Below, in pieces: positions 10,549 to 23,117 of a DNA stretch of 64,000 nucleotides. The notes below the pieces were generated by a model. The model saw nothing but the letters and a program-made list of their open reading frames with translations. It was not told the DNA's origin and ran no database searches. Numbering within the stretch: position 1 is the stretch's first letter; each line of letters opens with the position of its first letter. The DNA comes from Cunninghamia lanceolata. Taxonomy: Eukaryota > Streptophyta > Pinopsida > Cupressales > Cupressaceae. Position numbers and translations under genes: made by a program. Location: contig BSBN01000763.1 of NCBI GenBank assembly GCA_027924645.1, positions 3,720,001 through 3,784,000 on the forward strand. The letters run 5' to 3'.

Positions 10549-12796
10549 ATGGTAACCACTAGGCTCCAACAAACTATGAAGTCCAAGCAAGTTGTCCCTA
10601 GGAAGCGTAAATCGCCTCCTCCCACACTGCAATCTGGCCATCTCAACATTACTCCCAAGGTTACTCCCAGAACAACCATGGCAAAACCAGTCAGCTCTCT
10701 GAATATGCCGCACCTTGACCACCCTAGCACTCCTCATGAGGGTAGGGTCCCTTTGGTAAGTACACCTCACTATACCACAGGTATGCCTCAGGATTTTGTT
10801 CCATAATGTTATACTATTGATCAAGTACCATCTCAGGAAGAAGGGGTCCCTTTGGTAAGCATTCCTCACTATACTACCGGCATGCCTTAGGATTTTGTGC
10901 CACAAGGCTATATTGCAGATCTAGCCCCATCTCAAGAAGAGCAACACTTTGAAATAGGTCAATCCTCTCAAGAAGATGAGCAAGATCTTGATGAATTTAT
11001 ACAAGATCCTTGAGCCTTGGCTGCCTTTGACAAAATCCTTAGTGAGAACCAAGATCATTTCTTTCACTTACTAGCAGAGCAAGGAGCCAAATTACCCACA
11101 GGTTTTGATCTATCCACGCTTAGTGAGCCTAACAACAACCAAGACACCATACAAGCAATACAAACCATGTCAACAGTGACCACGCCTTTGCCGAAACCAA
11201 GATCGTAGTATAAGAATCCCCTCTTTCAAAACCCAATAGGAAAGAGAACCATTTCACCCCTTCTAACTCCTATGGAGATCCACAAAAATCAACAAGAAAC
11301 TATCCAACGACAAGCGGAGCTAGCTAAGCAAGCCAACTTAGCTCAATCGAATATGCAACCACCTCCTAAAGTATCCACACCAATTGCAAGTGGAATCTTG
11401 GTTACCCCATCACAAATAGGTTTCCCACCAAATTACAATCCAGGGAACAACTATGTAGCCATGTAACAAGGGTCTCAACACATACCACCTCCCATATCAT
11501 CAAACCTCCATGTCTCTCAACCAATTAGAGTCATGTAGCCCCCCCCCACAAAATTCTTCTACTCTCATCCTCAATCAACCTCAACCATCACAAAACACTT
11601 CTACCTATGTCCCTCCTTCGTTACATTCATCCTCGCTAAATTTCTTTCACACATTGCCTAGCCACCCTCAACATTCCCAACATCAAGTTTCCCAATGCTA
11701 TGTGCCGCCATCGCAACCTAATCAAACACACTTTAGCTTTCCTCCACCCAATTCTTTTCTCCAACCATCACAAAGCCAACATTCTTACCTAGCACCACCC
11801 CCACCTCCTCCTCATCAAAGCATCCAATTCCAACCCAATCTCAACCCAACATACAACACGTACGACCCCAACCAATATTATGACCCTTATAACACCAATG
11901 TTCATGGCTTACACTACAATCTTCCATATGGGCATCAACAACCACTTCTTGGACAACAGGAGATGCTTCCAACTCCTCCTACAACGATGGAGCTAAAAAT
12001 TGCGGAAGTGCAACAACAACTATCTGATCTTACATTTGGCCACACCAAGAAGACCTTCTCTTTAGAAGAAGTGTATCCTTATCCTTTTGATCGGTCATTA
12101 CCAATGATCCCTTTTCCTCAAAATTTCACTATTCCCAAGTTCGATAAATACAAAGGAAAAGGTGACCCAAAAGACCATCTCAGGGAATTCTATCTTGCTT
12201 GCTTCAAGGTCTCACATAACGACACGTATCTTATGCGTCTCTTTCCTTGTAGCCTTGGAGGTCAAGCTATAGAATGGTTCTCACACTTACCTATGGGTAT
12301 CAAGTCTTTCAACGAGCTAGCAGAGAAATTTGCCACCCATTTTTCTTACAATGCGGAGCATGAGATTTCCATGACCGATCTATGAAACAATAAATAGAAA
12401 AATGGTGAAACTTTCATTTCTTTCCTCCAACGATGGAGACAAATGGCTAGCAAATTCCCTTTCAAGATTCTAGAGAAACAACTTGTTAGCATATTTGTGC
12501 AAAACCTCAACCAAGAGTTAGGTTTCCATTTGTGAATTCTTAGTGCTACAACCTTTGACGAAATCACATACAAGGGAATCAACATTGAAAAAGCCCTCAT
12601 TGCTAAGGGTGTGGTCAAAATCTTCAAAGACACAAAAGACAACGCTCCTCATCAACAATCGAATGATAAACCTAAGTTTTGGAATAAGAACAAAAATGTG
12701 GTCAACGATGGGGTGGTCGATTCTAAACATGTCCAAACGTTGCAAACACTGCTGCAGCTCTCCAAACCAAGTCAAGCTCCACCTCAACAACAATAA
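10549..12796 (+). pseudogene. G1 gag (capsid region), broken
   Basis: This is gypsy gag, the structural protein of the particle. The start at 10549 gives MVTTRLQQTMKSKQ, a basic N terminus. A Pro/Gln-rich linker follows. From about 12130 comes the retrotransposon Gag core with FDKYKGKGDPKDHLREF and QAIEWFSHLP, typical of plant Ty3/gypsy. The frame shifts once at the C-run near 11530. The other breaks are in-frame stops (about 10804, 10888, 11011, 11206, 11464, 12383, 12394 and 12533). A ~100-bp tandem duplication at about 10741-10942 lies in the N-terminal region; each unit has one stop where the other keeps a Gln codon. Part of pol follows in the same frame. Confidence 0.88.
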
Positions 12797-14032
12797 CAAC
12801 AGTGGCAACCATATCAAAATCAACAACAACGACAACAGGAGTGACCTCTATAAGATTACCTGCCACGATATCAATTCACTTCCTTAGGAGTGCCTATAGA
12901 GTTAGTCCTACAATAGATCTTACAGAAAGGACTCATCACCTTACCAGATGCTCCCCCATATGGTGAACCTGTTTACAAAACTGCATGGTATAGAGAAAAT
13001 GAATACTGTGAATTCCATAGGAGCAAAGGGCATCGAACCGCATCTTGCATGAAGCTCAAGCACCTAATCTAAAACCTCATTGAAGGTAATCAAATCACTT
13101 TTGAGAATGAATCACCAGTTCAACACACGAACAAGGATCTCGATATGTACAAGGAACCGTTCCCTCATCATGGTCCACCTCCTCCACAGGATAGAGGTAA
13201 AGGTATCAATCATGCTTCCACTTCCTTTGATTCCATTGTAGGTCATTTTGAAGAGAGTCGAGTGTCTACCCTCACAATCAAAGGCAAATCTATGAATTGT
13301 GCTGTTACAACTCGTCATGGTCATGTCACCATTCGTGGTCCTACACCTAGTCTTCCAGCTCAATCTGATTATAATTTGGTCAAACATTTAGGGAAAATGC
13401 CAGCACAAATCTCTATCTTGGACCTTCTATGGTCATCACCTGCACATAGAGTAGTGCTAGAAAAAGCCCTCCAAGAGTCTTCAGTTCCCAACAACATAGT
13501 AGTCGTGGATTTCTAAGCTATAGTAGGTAACATTACTTCGCCCTACAATGTGGTCTTCTCAGAGAAAGATCTCCCATCCCATGATCCTTGTCACAATGAT
13601 GCCCTTCATATTGAAGTGCTCATCCATAAGTGCAAAATCAAACGTATACTCATAGATGGTGGTGCTGGTCTCAACATCTGTTCTTTAAAGTAACTTAAGC
13701 AATTGGGATACTCTGAGGATCATGTCAACAATGATCAAAGTATTACAATCAAGGGATATGATGATGCAGAATGCTGTTTAGAAGGTGTTATCAACTTACC
13801 TATACAACTGGGCCCTGTCATGCTTGAAACCAGGTGTCAAGTCCTTGATATTGAATTACCTTACAACATTATCCTAGGCCACCCATGGATCCATGCAATG
13901 AAAGTTGTTCCCTCCACGTATCATCAATCTCTAAAGTTCCCATACAATGGTACGGAGATCACTATCCCAGGAGACCCCAATCCTTTTGAATTCTATCGTG
14001 TCTTGCAAGGCCGTTATAAGAATTGCAACTAG
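12797..14032 (+). pseudogene. G1 nucleocapsid knuckle and aspartic protease, broken
   Basis: It continues gag in the same frame. A zinc-knuckle variant, YCEFHRSKGHRTASC (C-x2-H-x4-H-x4-C), is encoded near 13005-13050; this His-containing form is common in Tat-type Gag. The protease begins near 13560. Its active-site region reads ILIDGGAGLNIC at about 13645-13680, so the usual Ser or Thr after the catalytic Asp is Gly. The flap-side motif YNIILGHPWIH lies near 13860-13900. Premature stops occur near 12840, 13069, 13514, 13691 and 14030. The protease would cut the polyprotein during particle maturation. The DGG form may be normal for this lineage or may be decay. Confidence 0.8.
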
Positions 14033-14304
14033 GTGCCTAACAATGAAAAAGCTCTTGAATCCCCACTATATGTTGATCCTGAAACTCTGACGCAAGCATC
14101 TACAAGTAACCCAAATCCTCTACTGAGATCAAGGCTCACATCCATGATATAGGCTTTGGATCTTATGATATCTCAAAATCTTGTTGTGTAGGGCGGATGC
14201 CTTTATCTCCAAAATCTTACGATAAACCACCCATTGCGAAAGTAACCAAAAAAGTAGCTATTCCTCCCCCAAGATTCCTAACCCAATTCCAATAGGGACA
14301 GTTA

Positions 14305-14850
14305 TTGGAAGAGGAAACTATTGAGGATATTTCTTCTTGGCTCTATAAAGAGAAGGAACCAGTCACAATACCAGTCAAGCAATATGGCAATGGCTTAAGA
14401 ATAGTAAAAAGCATAGGCTATAAAGGCAAAGGTGGCCTTGGGAAACAGAATCAAGGAACTATGGAACCCATTGTTGTGACAAAGAAGCTAGACAGGAAGG
14501 GATTAGGATTTGGTAAGAATGTACCACACGCCTTGGACATCGAGTATATCCTCGACGAGGTAGCTGACACTTTTCCTACCGATTCGACATCTACAGAAGA
14601 TATCATCGATGACTCTTCCCTCCACATGACCAACCTATTCATAGAATCCTCCATTTTTACGCTATCCTCCATATCCTTAACCTCCACCACAAACACCCAA
14701 AATGTCACATTTGTCTACCCTGAACTTATCGATTTGGACCAACAAGGGTCCCCCGTTATAGATGTATTTCAGAATGACGAAGCTTTAGCTAAGTTCATGG
14801 GACTTCGGAAGGTATCCCCCTTGGTGATCATAAAGCAGGTTTTGTCATAG
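14305..14850 (+). pseudogene. G1 G-patch region between protease and reverse transcriptase
   Basis: The frame has shifted relative to the protease. The segment encodes GLRIVKSIGYKGKGGLGK, followed by QGTMEPIVV and RKGLGFGKN, which is the Gly-rich pattern of a G-patch (about 14390-14520). G-patches bind RNA or activate helicases and are known in some retroviral and retrotransposon polyproteins next to the protease. The rest is a low-similarity Ser/Thr-rich linker. G2 keeps a related domain, so it was probably functional in this lineage. Confidence 0.75.
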
Positions 14851-14942
14851 AACTAGAGCCAATAGCTTATTTTGGTGAGAATGCCAAATCCTCCAGTCGC
14901 AAAAGTAAAAATAAAGAAGGATCTCTAGGTGAAAACCACACT

Positions 14943-15988
14943 GTGGCACCTCCTGATCACAAAATAGTAAAAACAAAGGACGTATCCAAAGGTGAAAACT
15001 TAACTGTGGCACCTGAGGATGGAGGATTTGACCTTCCCCTACCATCTAAGTATCAAGAGAAGTCAGCTCTCCTAGTAAAAGATTCTACAGAGATAAACCT
15101 TGGCACAGAGCAAAATCCAAAGACCACATTCCTAGTAGCATCATTATCAGAAATAGAGCACAAGAATCTTAACACATTCTTCTTACAGAGAACCATCAAT
15201 TTTGCATGGACCTATGCTGATATGCTAGGGTTAGACCCTAAGCTAGTTGTTCACTATCTCACTGTTGATCCAAAAGTTAAACTAGTTAAGCAAAAGCTGA
15301 GAAAGATGCACCCACAGATAGCTCTCTTGGTGAAAGTAGAAATACAGAAGCTGTTAGATGCAAAATTCATACGACCTATTGACTATTCAAATTGGGTCTC
15401 AAACATTGTACCTGTGTCTAAGCCCAATGGGCACATCCGCATGTGCAATGATTTTAGAAATCTCAACAAAGCTTGTCCCAAAGATGAATTTCCACTACCA
15501 AACATTAACATTATAGTGGACTTGACAGTAGGTCATGAGATGCTTTCTCTCATGGACAGATTCTTTGGCTACAATCAGATAAGGATAGCAGAAGAGGATC
15601 AACACAAAATAACTTTTACTTGTCCTTGGGGTAACTATTGTTGGTGTGTCATGCCATTTGGTCTAAAGAATGCAGGAGCAACCTATCAGAGAGTAATGAC
15701 AGTAATATTCCATGACCTCTTTCATCACATCATGGAGGACTATGTGGATGACATACTAGCTAAATCTTTTAGGGCAGATCACATACAGGTTTTAGGACAG
15801 ATCTTTGACAGGCTCGAGAAATATCAAGTAAGGCTCAATCCAAAGAAGTGTGTCTTCGGTGTAACATCAGGGAAGCTATTAGGATACATTGTATCTCATC
15901 AAGGTATCAAAGTAGATCCCGCAAAAGTAAAGACTATAGTAGAGATGCCTCCACCAAAGAACCTTAAAGCATTAAGGAGCCTTTAAGG
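14943..15988 (+). pseudogene. G1 reverse transcriptase, N-terminal two thirds
   Basis: A frame of 347 codons encodes most of a Ty3/gypsy reverse transcriptase, which copies element RNA to DNA. Visible motifs in order are NWVSNIVPVSKPNGHIRMC, DFRNLNKACPKDEFPLP, VMPFGLKNAGATYQR and the catalytic box YVDDILAKS (about 15740-15770). The thumb-side motif GYIVSHQGIKVDP follows. The frame is intact up to KNLKALRSL, where Copia-2 inserted at 15988/15989 (duplication TAAGG). It resumes at about 23118. Closest in style to plant Tat elements. Confidence 0.92.
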
Positions 15989-17281
15989 TGTTGGATTTAA
16001 GGCATACAACTGAGAGGGGGGGGTGAATCAGTTGTATAAAACTTCTTGTTCTTTCAAACACTTGATTCTTCGTTGTTAGTTAACAGCATATCAATTAATC
16101 ATCCATGAAAGCATAATACATAAACACAATAGCAGATAAACATCAACACATTGAACACCAAGATTTTGATGTGGCAAACCTGGTTAAGGGAAAAACCACG
16201 GGGTGATTAACCCAAGGATTATTCTCTGTTAGAAGAATAAGAAAAAGAATGGCACTTGCCAATTAGGGCTCACTGCCTGAGCACACTGCTCACAAAGAGG
16301 CCCACTGCCTACAAGGAGACACACTGTCTACAAAGTGATAAGAATCATAATCTTGAACTGGAGAATGACATCTCTACCATGTCCGGATCAGTTCCATTTA
16401 AGCCCAAAAACCTTTGCTCTGCCTTTCGCACTTCACTTCGATATGCCACACTCATCCACACAATCCACACTTCGAAATGAACTCACAAACCGTTATTTAT
16501 ACAAGACATCGACTTAGGAACAAACATCTAAGTCGGCAAACAACCATAAGAGTATCCGCAAGATGAATAACACATCTGGTCGGCCACCACAAGAACATTC
16601 GCAGGATGAACAACTCATCCGGTCGGCTAAACAGAGCAAGAACTTAATCCGAAAGAATATCTTCAATTCCGGGCTCTACTATCAATGCGGACCAACAACA
16701 CAACCTCAACATGATCCAAGAACCTTCACAAGCCTGCCTGAATGACCAGGTACGTCTACATTTCCTTTACTTACTGAAATCTCTTATCCTCCTTATCCGG
16801 AACTTCAAGAACACTGTCTGTCGCCACTGTCATAATGCAGGAGGAACTTCTGGACCTCCAAATTATACACAACTCGAGATGGCACATCACAAGGACATCT
16901 CAAAGACTCCTTCCAATCCGCAGATTAGGATTATACAGTTCCGGACCTCACCGGACCTTTTTGTGATCATCTGTCACCTCTGAATACTTGCCGGAACCGG
17001 TTCTACACCGACAGCCACAACTCCTTCAGATCTTCATGCGGACCTCTGAAATCTTAACTAAAGCATCTCAAGACTCATATCTACAAACCCTTTAATCCAC
17101 ATCCTCCGGTTCGTATCCTATACAGTACATTTGCCTTCTTCTCATCACTGTTCTTTACTGTTCCTGACTGAGGCTAATTTTCTCAATATCCTTAGCACAC
17201 AGCTCATCCAATCCTTCTTGTCAATGCAATATGAGTATGTTGACATCAATGACAACACTGGTTCACCTCATACTTGCAACA
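15989..17281 (-). repeat. Copia-2 3' LTR
   Basis: It runs from TGTTGGATTTAAGG on the plus strand to TACTTGCAACA. It is the same length as the other LTR and nearly identical to it. A TATA box (TATAAATAA) lies at complement 16493-16501. Short plus-strand frames at 16256-16983 are shadows that recur in the other LTR. Confidence 0.95.
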
Positions 17282-17295
17282 ATCTCCCCCTTTGT
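17282..17295 (-). other. Copia-2 polypurine tract
   Basis: Read on the minus strand, CAAAGGGGGAGAT directly abuts the 3' LTR. This is the expected priming site for plus-strand DNA. Confidence 0.85.
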
Positions 17296-17601
17296 CATTG
17301 ATGGCAACATATGATGTGAAAAACCATCAAGACAAGAACTTCTCCTTTCTGTCACAGCTCCCCCTATCAACAACTTTTCACATGTCTTCTCTTCCTTTAC
17401 TGCTCCCCCTTTGATCATCAACCACTTATTTTTCACATGTCTTCTCTCCCCCTTTGACATCAATGGCAAAGGGCTTATACTTGCAATTCTAATACATCAG
17501 AATCATACCAGCTGCTCCCCCTTAGTAGCAGCTCCCCATCATCAATCCGGATCACAAGATATGACTATGATATCCACCGGACTGATGCACATCAGTGCAT
17601 C

Positions 17602-20600
17602 CTAGTTCATCACCGGAGGGGCCATGACCCCTAACTTCTCCCGGAGATATTCAAAAGAGTCCTTGGGAAGAGGTTTAGTAAAGATATCTGCAATCTAATC
17701 CTTTGAGGGAACATACTCCAATCTGACTTCTTCCTTGTTCACTTGTTCTCTCAAAAAGTGAAACTTGATAGATATGTGCTTAGTCTTAGAATGCAATACC
17801 GGATTCTTAGAAATATTAATTGCACTTGAATTATCACAGAAAATTGTGATAGGCTCCTCATATTCAACTTTAATGTCTCTTAGCATCTGCTTCATCCATA
17901 AGATTTGAGTGCAACTACCTGCTGCTGCAATGTATTCTGCTTCAGTTGTAGATAGAGATATTGCATCTTGTTTCTTGCTTAGCCAAGAAACCAATCTCTT
18001 CCCCAAAAAGAATGCTCCACCACTAGTGCTCTTCCGGTCATCCACATCTCCTGCCCAATCTGCATCTGTGTAAGCATGAAGAGAGAAATCTGGATCTCTA
18101 GGGTACCATAGACCATACTCAACTGTTCCTTTCAGGTACCTAAAAATTCTTTTGATTGCCATAACATGAGATTTTCTAGGATCAGCCTGGAATCTTGCCA
18201 CAAGACCAACAGCCTGCATTATATCTGGTCTAGTCTGCGTGAGATACAACAATCCACCAATCATTGATCTATACTTTGTCTGATCTGCCTTTGGGGAGTC
18301 ATCATCTTTGCTCAGCTTACATCCGGTTGCCATGGGAGTGTTCATTGGTTTTGAATCTTCCATACCATATTTCCTTAACAATTCTTTCACATATTTGGTC
18401 TGAGAAATGAAGATTCCTTTCTTTGTTTGAGTAATTTGCAGACCCAAGAAGAAATTCATTTCACCAAGCATAGTCATTTCAAACTCACATTTCATCTGAT
18501 TTGCAAAAGTTTTGCACATACTATCTCTTCCTCCAAAAATGATATCATCTACAAACACTTCAACAATCAAAATATTTTCATGATCAATTTTGAAATATAA
18601 GTTACTGTCAGCAGTACCTTTGCTGAATCCAATCTGCACAAGATGCTTATCCAACCTTTCATACCATGCTCTTGGGGCTTGCTTTAGTCCATACAATGCT
18701 TTCTTCAACTTGCAGACCATATCATTATTATTAGACAATTGAAATCCATCCGGTTGTTCAATGTAAACTTCTTCTTCCAGATCACCATTTAGGAAAGCAG
18801 ACTTGACATCCATCTGATATACTTTGAAGTCTTTGAAGGCAGCAAATGCAAGAAATAATCTGACTGCTTCAATTCTTGCCACCGGAGCAAAGGTCTCTTC
18901 AAAATCAATTCCTTCTATTTGAGAGTAACCTTTGCAGGCCAATCTAGCTTTGTTTCTGATAACTTCACCAGCTTCATTCAGTTTGTTCCGGAAGACCCAT
19001 TTGGTTCCAATCACATTCCTGTCTCTAGGTCTGGGAACAAGATCCCAAGTATGATTTTTCTCAATTTGCATTAATTCATCTTTCATTGCTTTAATCCAGT
19101 TTTCATCATTACAGGCTTCATTTACTGTTTTAGGTTCAATCTTTGAAATCAGACAACATTCATCCTGATTTTGAGCAACATTCCTTCTAGTTTGCACACC
19201 TTTGCTTCTATCACCTATGATCTGATCTTGAGAGTGGTTTAGTGTTACATACCTAGGAATTTTGGGAGTATCCTGCACTGCTGCTTCTTGATCAGGCTCA
19301 TTCAAACCTATCTCTTCTTCCTGATTTACCGGATCAGGCTGACTCTGTCTTACCGGAGAGGATTGAGTTCCTTGAATCTGAACACTGTCTTGGTCATCTT
19401 CATCAAATTCATAAAATCTTGAGGGCTTCTCAATTCCTTCATCAACTTTCACATTAGTGCTTTCTATCATCTTCCTCAGTCTCTTATTGTAACACCGGTA
19501 TGCTTTGCTTTGAGTGGAGTAACCCAAGAAAATTCCTTCATCACTTCTAGCATCAAACTTTCCTAGATCTTCATCTCTTTTGATATAACACTTGCTACCA
19601 AATACTCTGAAATATTTCACAGTAGGAGTGATGCCAAACCAGAGTTCGTAGGGGGTCTTACCGGTATTGTTTCTGATTTGAACTCGATTTAGAGTGTAGA
19701 CTGCAGTGCTGATAGCTTCTTTCTAGAACATCTAAGGAACATTTGCTTCCAACATCATTGTCCTGGCAGCTTCCTGGATGGTCCGGTTCTTTCTTTCAAC
19801 TACTCCATTTTGCTGTGGAGTCCTAGGAGCAGACAATTGTCTCCTTATACCCTGCTTCTCACAAAATTCAATGAACTCACCAGATGTAAATTCACCATCT
19901 CTATCAGACCTTAGACATTTAAGTTTCAATCCGGTTTGATTCTCTACCATAGCTTTGAAGATTTTGAACTTTTCAAGGGCTTCTGATTTCTCTTTTAGGA
20001 AGGTAACCCACATCATCCGGGAATGGTCATCAATTAACAACATGAAATATCTATCACCTTGCAGACTCTTGATTCTTGTCGGACCACAGAGATCAGTATG
20101 TACTAATTCCAACAATCTGGTAGAGGACTGATTTTTGCTTTTGAAAGAGACTCTACTCTGTTTACCTAGCTGAGATTCTTTGCACAAACTATTTGTAGGT
20201 TTCACCAATTTTGGAAGGTCTCTTACAGCATGAATATTGCTTATCTTGATGATGTTATCAAAATTCACATGACACATTCTTCTATGCCATAACCAACTCT
20301 GATCAACTTGAGCAAACAGACAACTTCTGTTTGAACCAACCAGATGAAAGATATTACCTTTTGTTTGAGCACCGAATGCAATTTCAGTTCCGGAGCTTGT
20401 AAAGATTCTGCATTTTCTATTCTTGAACCGGAGATCATAGCCTTTGTCCACTAACTGACCAACACTGAGAAGATTGTGCTTCAATCCTTCAACATATAGT
20501 ACATTACCTGTTTTGCTCTTTCCATCAAAGGAAATAGTTCCACTACCTCTGATTCTGCCAGCAGAATTGTCACCAAACTTTACCATTCCTCCTTCATACC

Positions 20601-21762
20601 GTTCCAAATCTAAGAACTTATTCTTGTCACCAGTCATATGGTGAGAACACCCACTATCAATAACCCAATCATCCTTTTCTTCCACTTGAGCAGCCAAAGC
20701 TCTTTCCACAACCTTGTGATTGACAGATTCAGAGGATATTGAATCTTCTTCCTTGATGGCAATAAACACCCATTCATTTCCGGATTTGCTTCCTAGTTCG
20801 AATTCATCATCTGTTACTCCTTCATTGTCATCTTCTTCATGAACATAATAGCAGTTCTTTTGAAACCTTTGTCTGTTAGTATTAGACCTTGCAGATCTTT
20901 CCGGACATCTTGAAGCAAAATGACCAATCTTATTGTAGTTGAAACACTTAAAGGGTAGTTTTCCTTCATACTTACCGGATCCTTTGGGCAGTCTATTTGC
21001 AATGAGGGCTTCAAGTTGAGCTGTTTCTGCTTCTTCTTCTTCCATGTCTCTTCTTGCTTGATCATACCATGACATCTTCCTTGATGAGTTTTCTCCCAGA
21101 TCAAATCTCTGTTTGCCTTTCACATAGGTACTGGCTTTGAAAGCAGATTCAGTCTTGGGAGGATCATCTCCAAACTCGGTCATTTCAAATGCAGCTAGTT
21201 TGCCAGCCAGTTGTTCTCTTGTGACAGTTGTGTGGGCTCTGAATTCATCAATGACAGCAACCTTGATTTTGTAGGCAGTAGGAAGGGATCTTAGGATTTT
21301 GCAGACAATCTCATTTTCATCTAGAGTTCCACCAGCATTTCTAATTCCACATACCAGCTCATTCACTCTTGGCATAAAGGTAGTGATGTTTTCATCATCT
21401 CTCATCTTCAATCTTTCAAATTTCCCTTTCAGACTTTGCAACCTTGCACTTTTGACAAACTCATCTCCTTCATACAGAAGTTCCAGTTTAGTCAGGATCT
21501 CATATGCAGTTAGTAGGTCAATAACATTTGAGAGATCTGAATCATTCAATGCGCTTAGTAGGGCTTCCTTGGTCCGCAGATTATTTTCAGCATCTGTGAT
21601 TTCATTCAGAGTTGTCAGACCACCTTGTGGAGGTACATATGGTTTTGAGACCATAGCCAAGTATGCTTTTCCCATACATTCCAAGTGACACTTCATGCGA
21701 CCTTTCCAGAGAGTGAAGTTGGTTCCATCAAACTTCGGACTATCCTTCTTGTATGACGACAT
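17602..21762 (-). pseudogene. Copia-2 gag-pol polyprotein with three nonsense codons
   Basis: One continuous frame of 1,387 codons from ATG at 21762 (MSSYKKDSPKFDGTNFTLW) to the stop at 17602. Approximate residues: Gag 1-260; zinc knuckle 272 with CFNYNKIGHFASRC, where the second Cys is Tyr; protease 367 (VIDSGCSHHMT); GAG-pre-integrase 490 (HRRMCH); integrase 550-660, with Asp in HTDLCGP, Asp in RSDRDGEF and Glu in VVERKN; reverse transcriptase 900-1150 with FVDD at 1071; RNase H 1235-1330 (YTDADW, TEAEYI, CDNSSA). The only breaks are TAG at 19732, 19723 and 17695, replacing probable Gln, Trp and Gln codons. Domain order (integrase before reverse transcriptase) is copia. It resembles the SIRE/Tork side, but the lineage is not settled. 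Confidence 0.95.
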
Positions 21763-21804
21763 CCTGGATCTCCTCAAGCGGTTAAGCTCCTTTCAGAGGA
21801 ACTT

Positions 21805-21817
21805 GGCTCTGATACCA
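21805..21817 (-). other. Copia-2 primer-binding site (initiator tRNA-Met)
   Basis: The complement reads TGGTATCAGAGCC, a perfect match to the plant initiator tRNA-Met 3' end, two bases inside the 5' LTR. Confidence 0.93.
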
Positions 21818-21819
21818 AT

Positions 21820-23112
21820 TGTTGGATTTAAGGCATACAACTGAGAGGGGGGGGTGAATCAGTTGTATAAAACTTCTTGTTCTTTCAAACACTTGATTCT
21901 TCATTGTTAGTTAACAGCATATCAATTAATCATCCATGAAAGCATACGACATGAACACAAGAGCAGATAAACATCAACACATTGAACACCAAGATTTTGA
22001 CGTGGAAAACCCAGTTAAGGGAAAAACCACGGGGTGATTAACCCAAGGATTATTCTCTGTTAGAAGAATAAGAAAAAGAATGGCACTTGCCAATTAGGTC
22101 TCACTGCCCGAGCACACTGCTCACAAAGAGGCCCACTGCCTACAAGGAGACACACTGTCTACAAAGTGATAAGAATCACAATCTTGAACTGGAGAATGAC
22201 ATCTCTACCATGTCCGGATCAGTTCCATTTAAGCCCAAAAACCTCTGCTCTGCCTTTCGCACTTCACTTCGCTATGCCACACTCATCCACACAATCCACA
22301 CTTCGAAATGAACTCACAAACCGTTATTTATACAAGACATCGACTTAGGAACAAACATCTAAGTCGGCAAACAACCATAAGAGTATCCACAAGATGAATA
22401 ACACATCCGGTCGGCCACCACAAGAACATTCGCAGGATGAACAACTCATCCGATCGGCTAAACAGAGCAAGAACTTCATCCGGAAGAATATCTTCAATTC
22501 TGGGCTCTACTATCAATGCGGACCAACAACACAACCTCAACATGATCCAAGAACCTTCACAAGCCTGCCTGAATGACCAGGTACGTCCGCATTTCCTTTA
22601 CTTACTGAAATCTCTTATCCTCCTTATCCGGAACTTCAAGAACACTATCTGTCGCCACTGTCATAATGCAGGAGGAACTTCTGGACCTCCAAATTATACA
22701 CAACTCGAGATGGCACATCACAAGGACATCTCAAAGACTCCTTCCAATCCGCAGATTAGGATTATACAGTTCCAGACCTCACCGGACCTTTTTGTGATCC
22801 TCTGTCACCTCTGAATACTTGCCGGAACCGGTTCTACACCGACAGCCACAACTCCTTCAGATCTTCATGCGGACCTCTGAAATCTTAACTGAAGCATCTC
22901 AAGACTCATATCTACAAACCCTTTAATCTGCATCCTCCGGTTCGCATCCTATATAGTACATTTGCCTTCTTCTCATCACTATTCTTTACTGTTCCTAATT
23001 GAGGCTAATTTTCTCAATATCCTCAGCACACAGCTCATCCAATCCTTCTTGTTAATGCAATATGAGTATGTTGACATCAATGACAACACTGGTTCACCTC
23101 ATACTTGCAACA
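21820..23112 (-). repeat. Copia-2 5' LTR
   Basis: 1,293 bp, paired with 15989-17281. The TATA box is TATAAATAA at complement 22324-22332. It ends at TTGCAACA, followed by the duplication TAAGG. Confidence 0.95.
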
Positions 23113-23117
23113 TAAGG

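Larger units (their letters stand above)
15989..23112 (-). mobile_element. Copia-2: full-length Ty1/copia element inside G1 pol
   Basis: 7,124 bp with two 1,293-bp LTRs and a perfect 5-bp duplication TAAGG (15984-15988 and 23113-23117). It has an initiator tRNA-Met primer site and a polypurine tract, and one 1,387-codon gag-pol frame broken only by three TAG codons. The element reads on the minus strand, opposite to G1. The two LTRs differ at scattered bases only, so it is young relative to its surroundings. Confidence 0.95.

Noticed and set aside
16256..16983. Short plus-strand frames repeated at 22087-22814
   Set aside because: They lie in the two Copia-2 LTRs and repeat because the LTRs are duplicates; no protein features.
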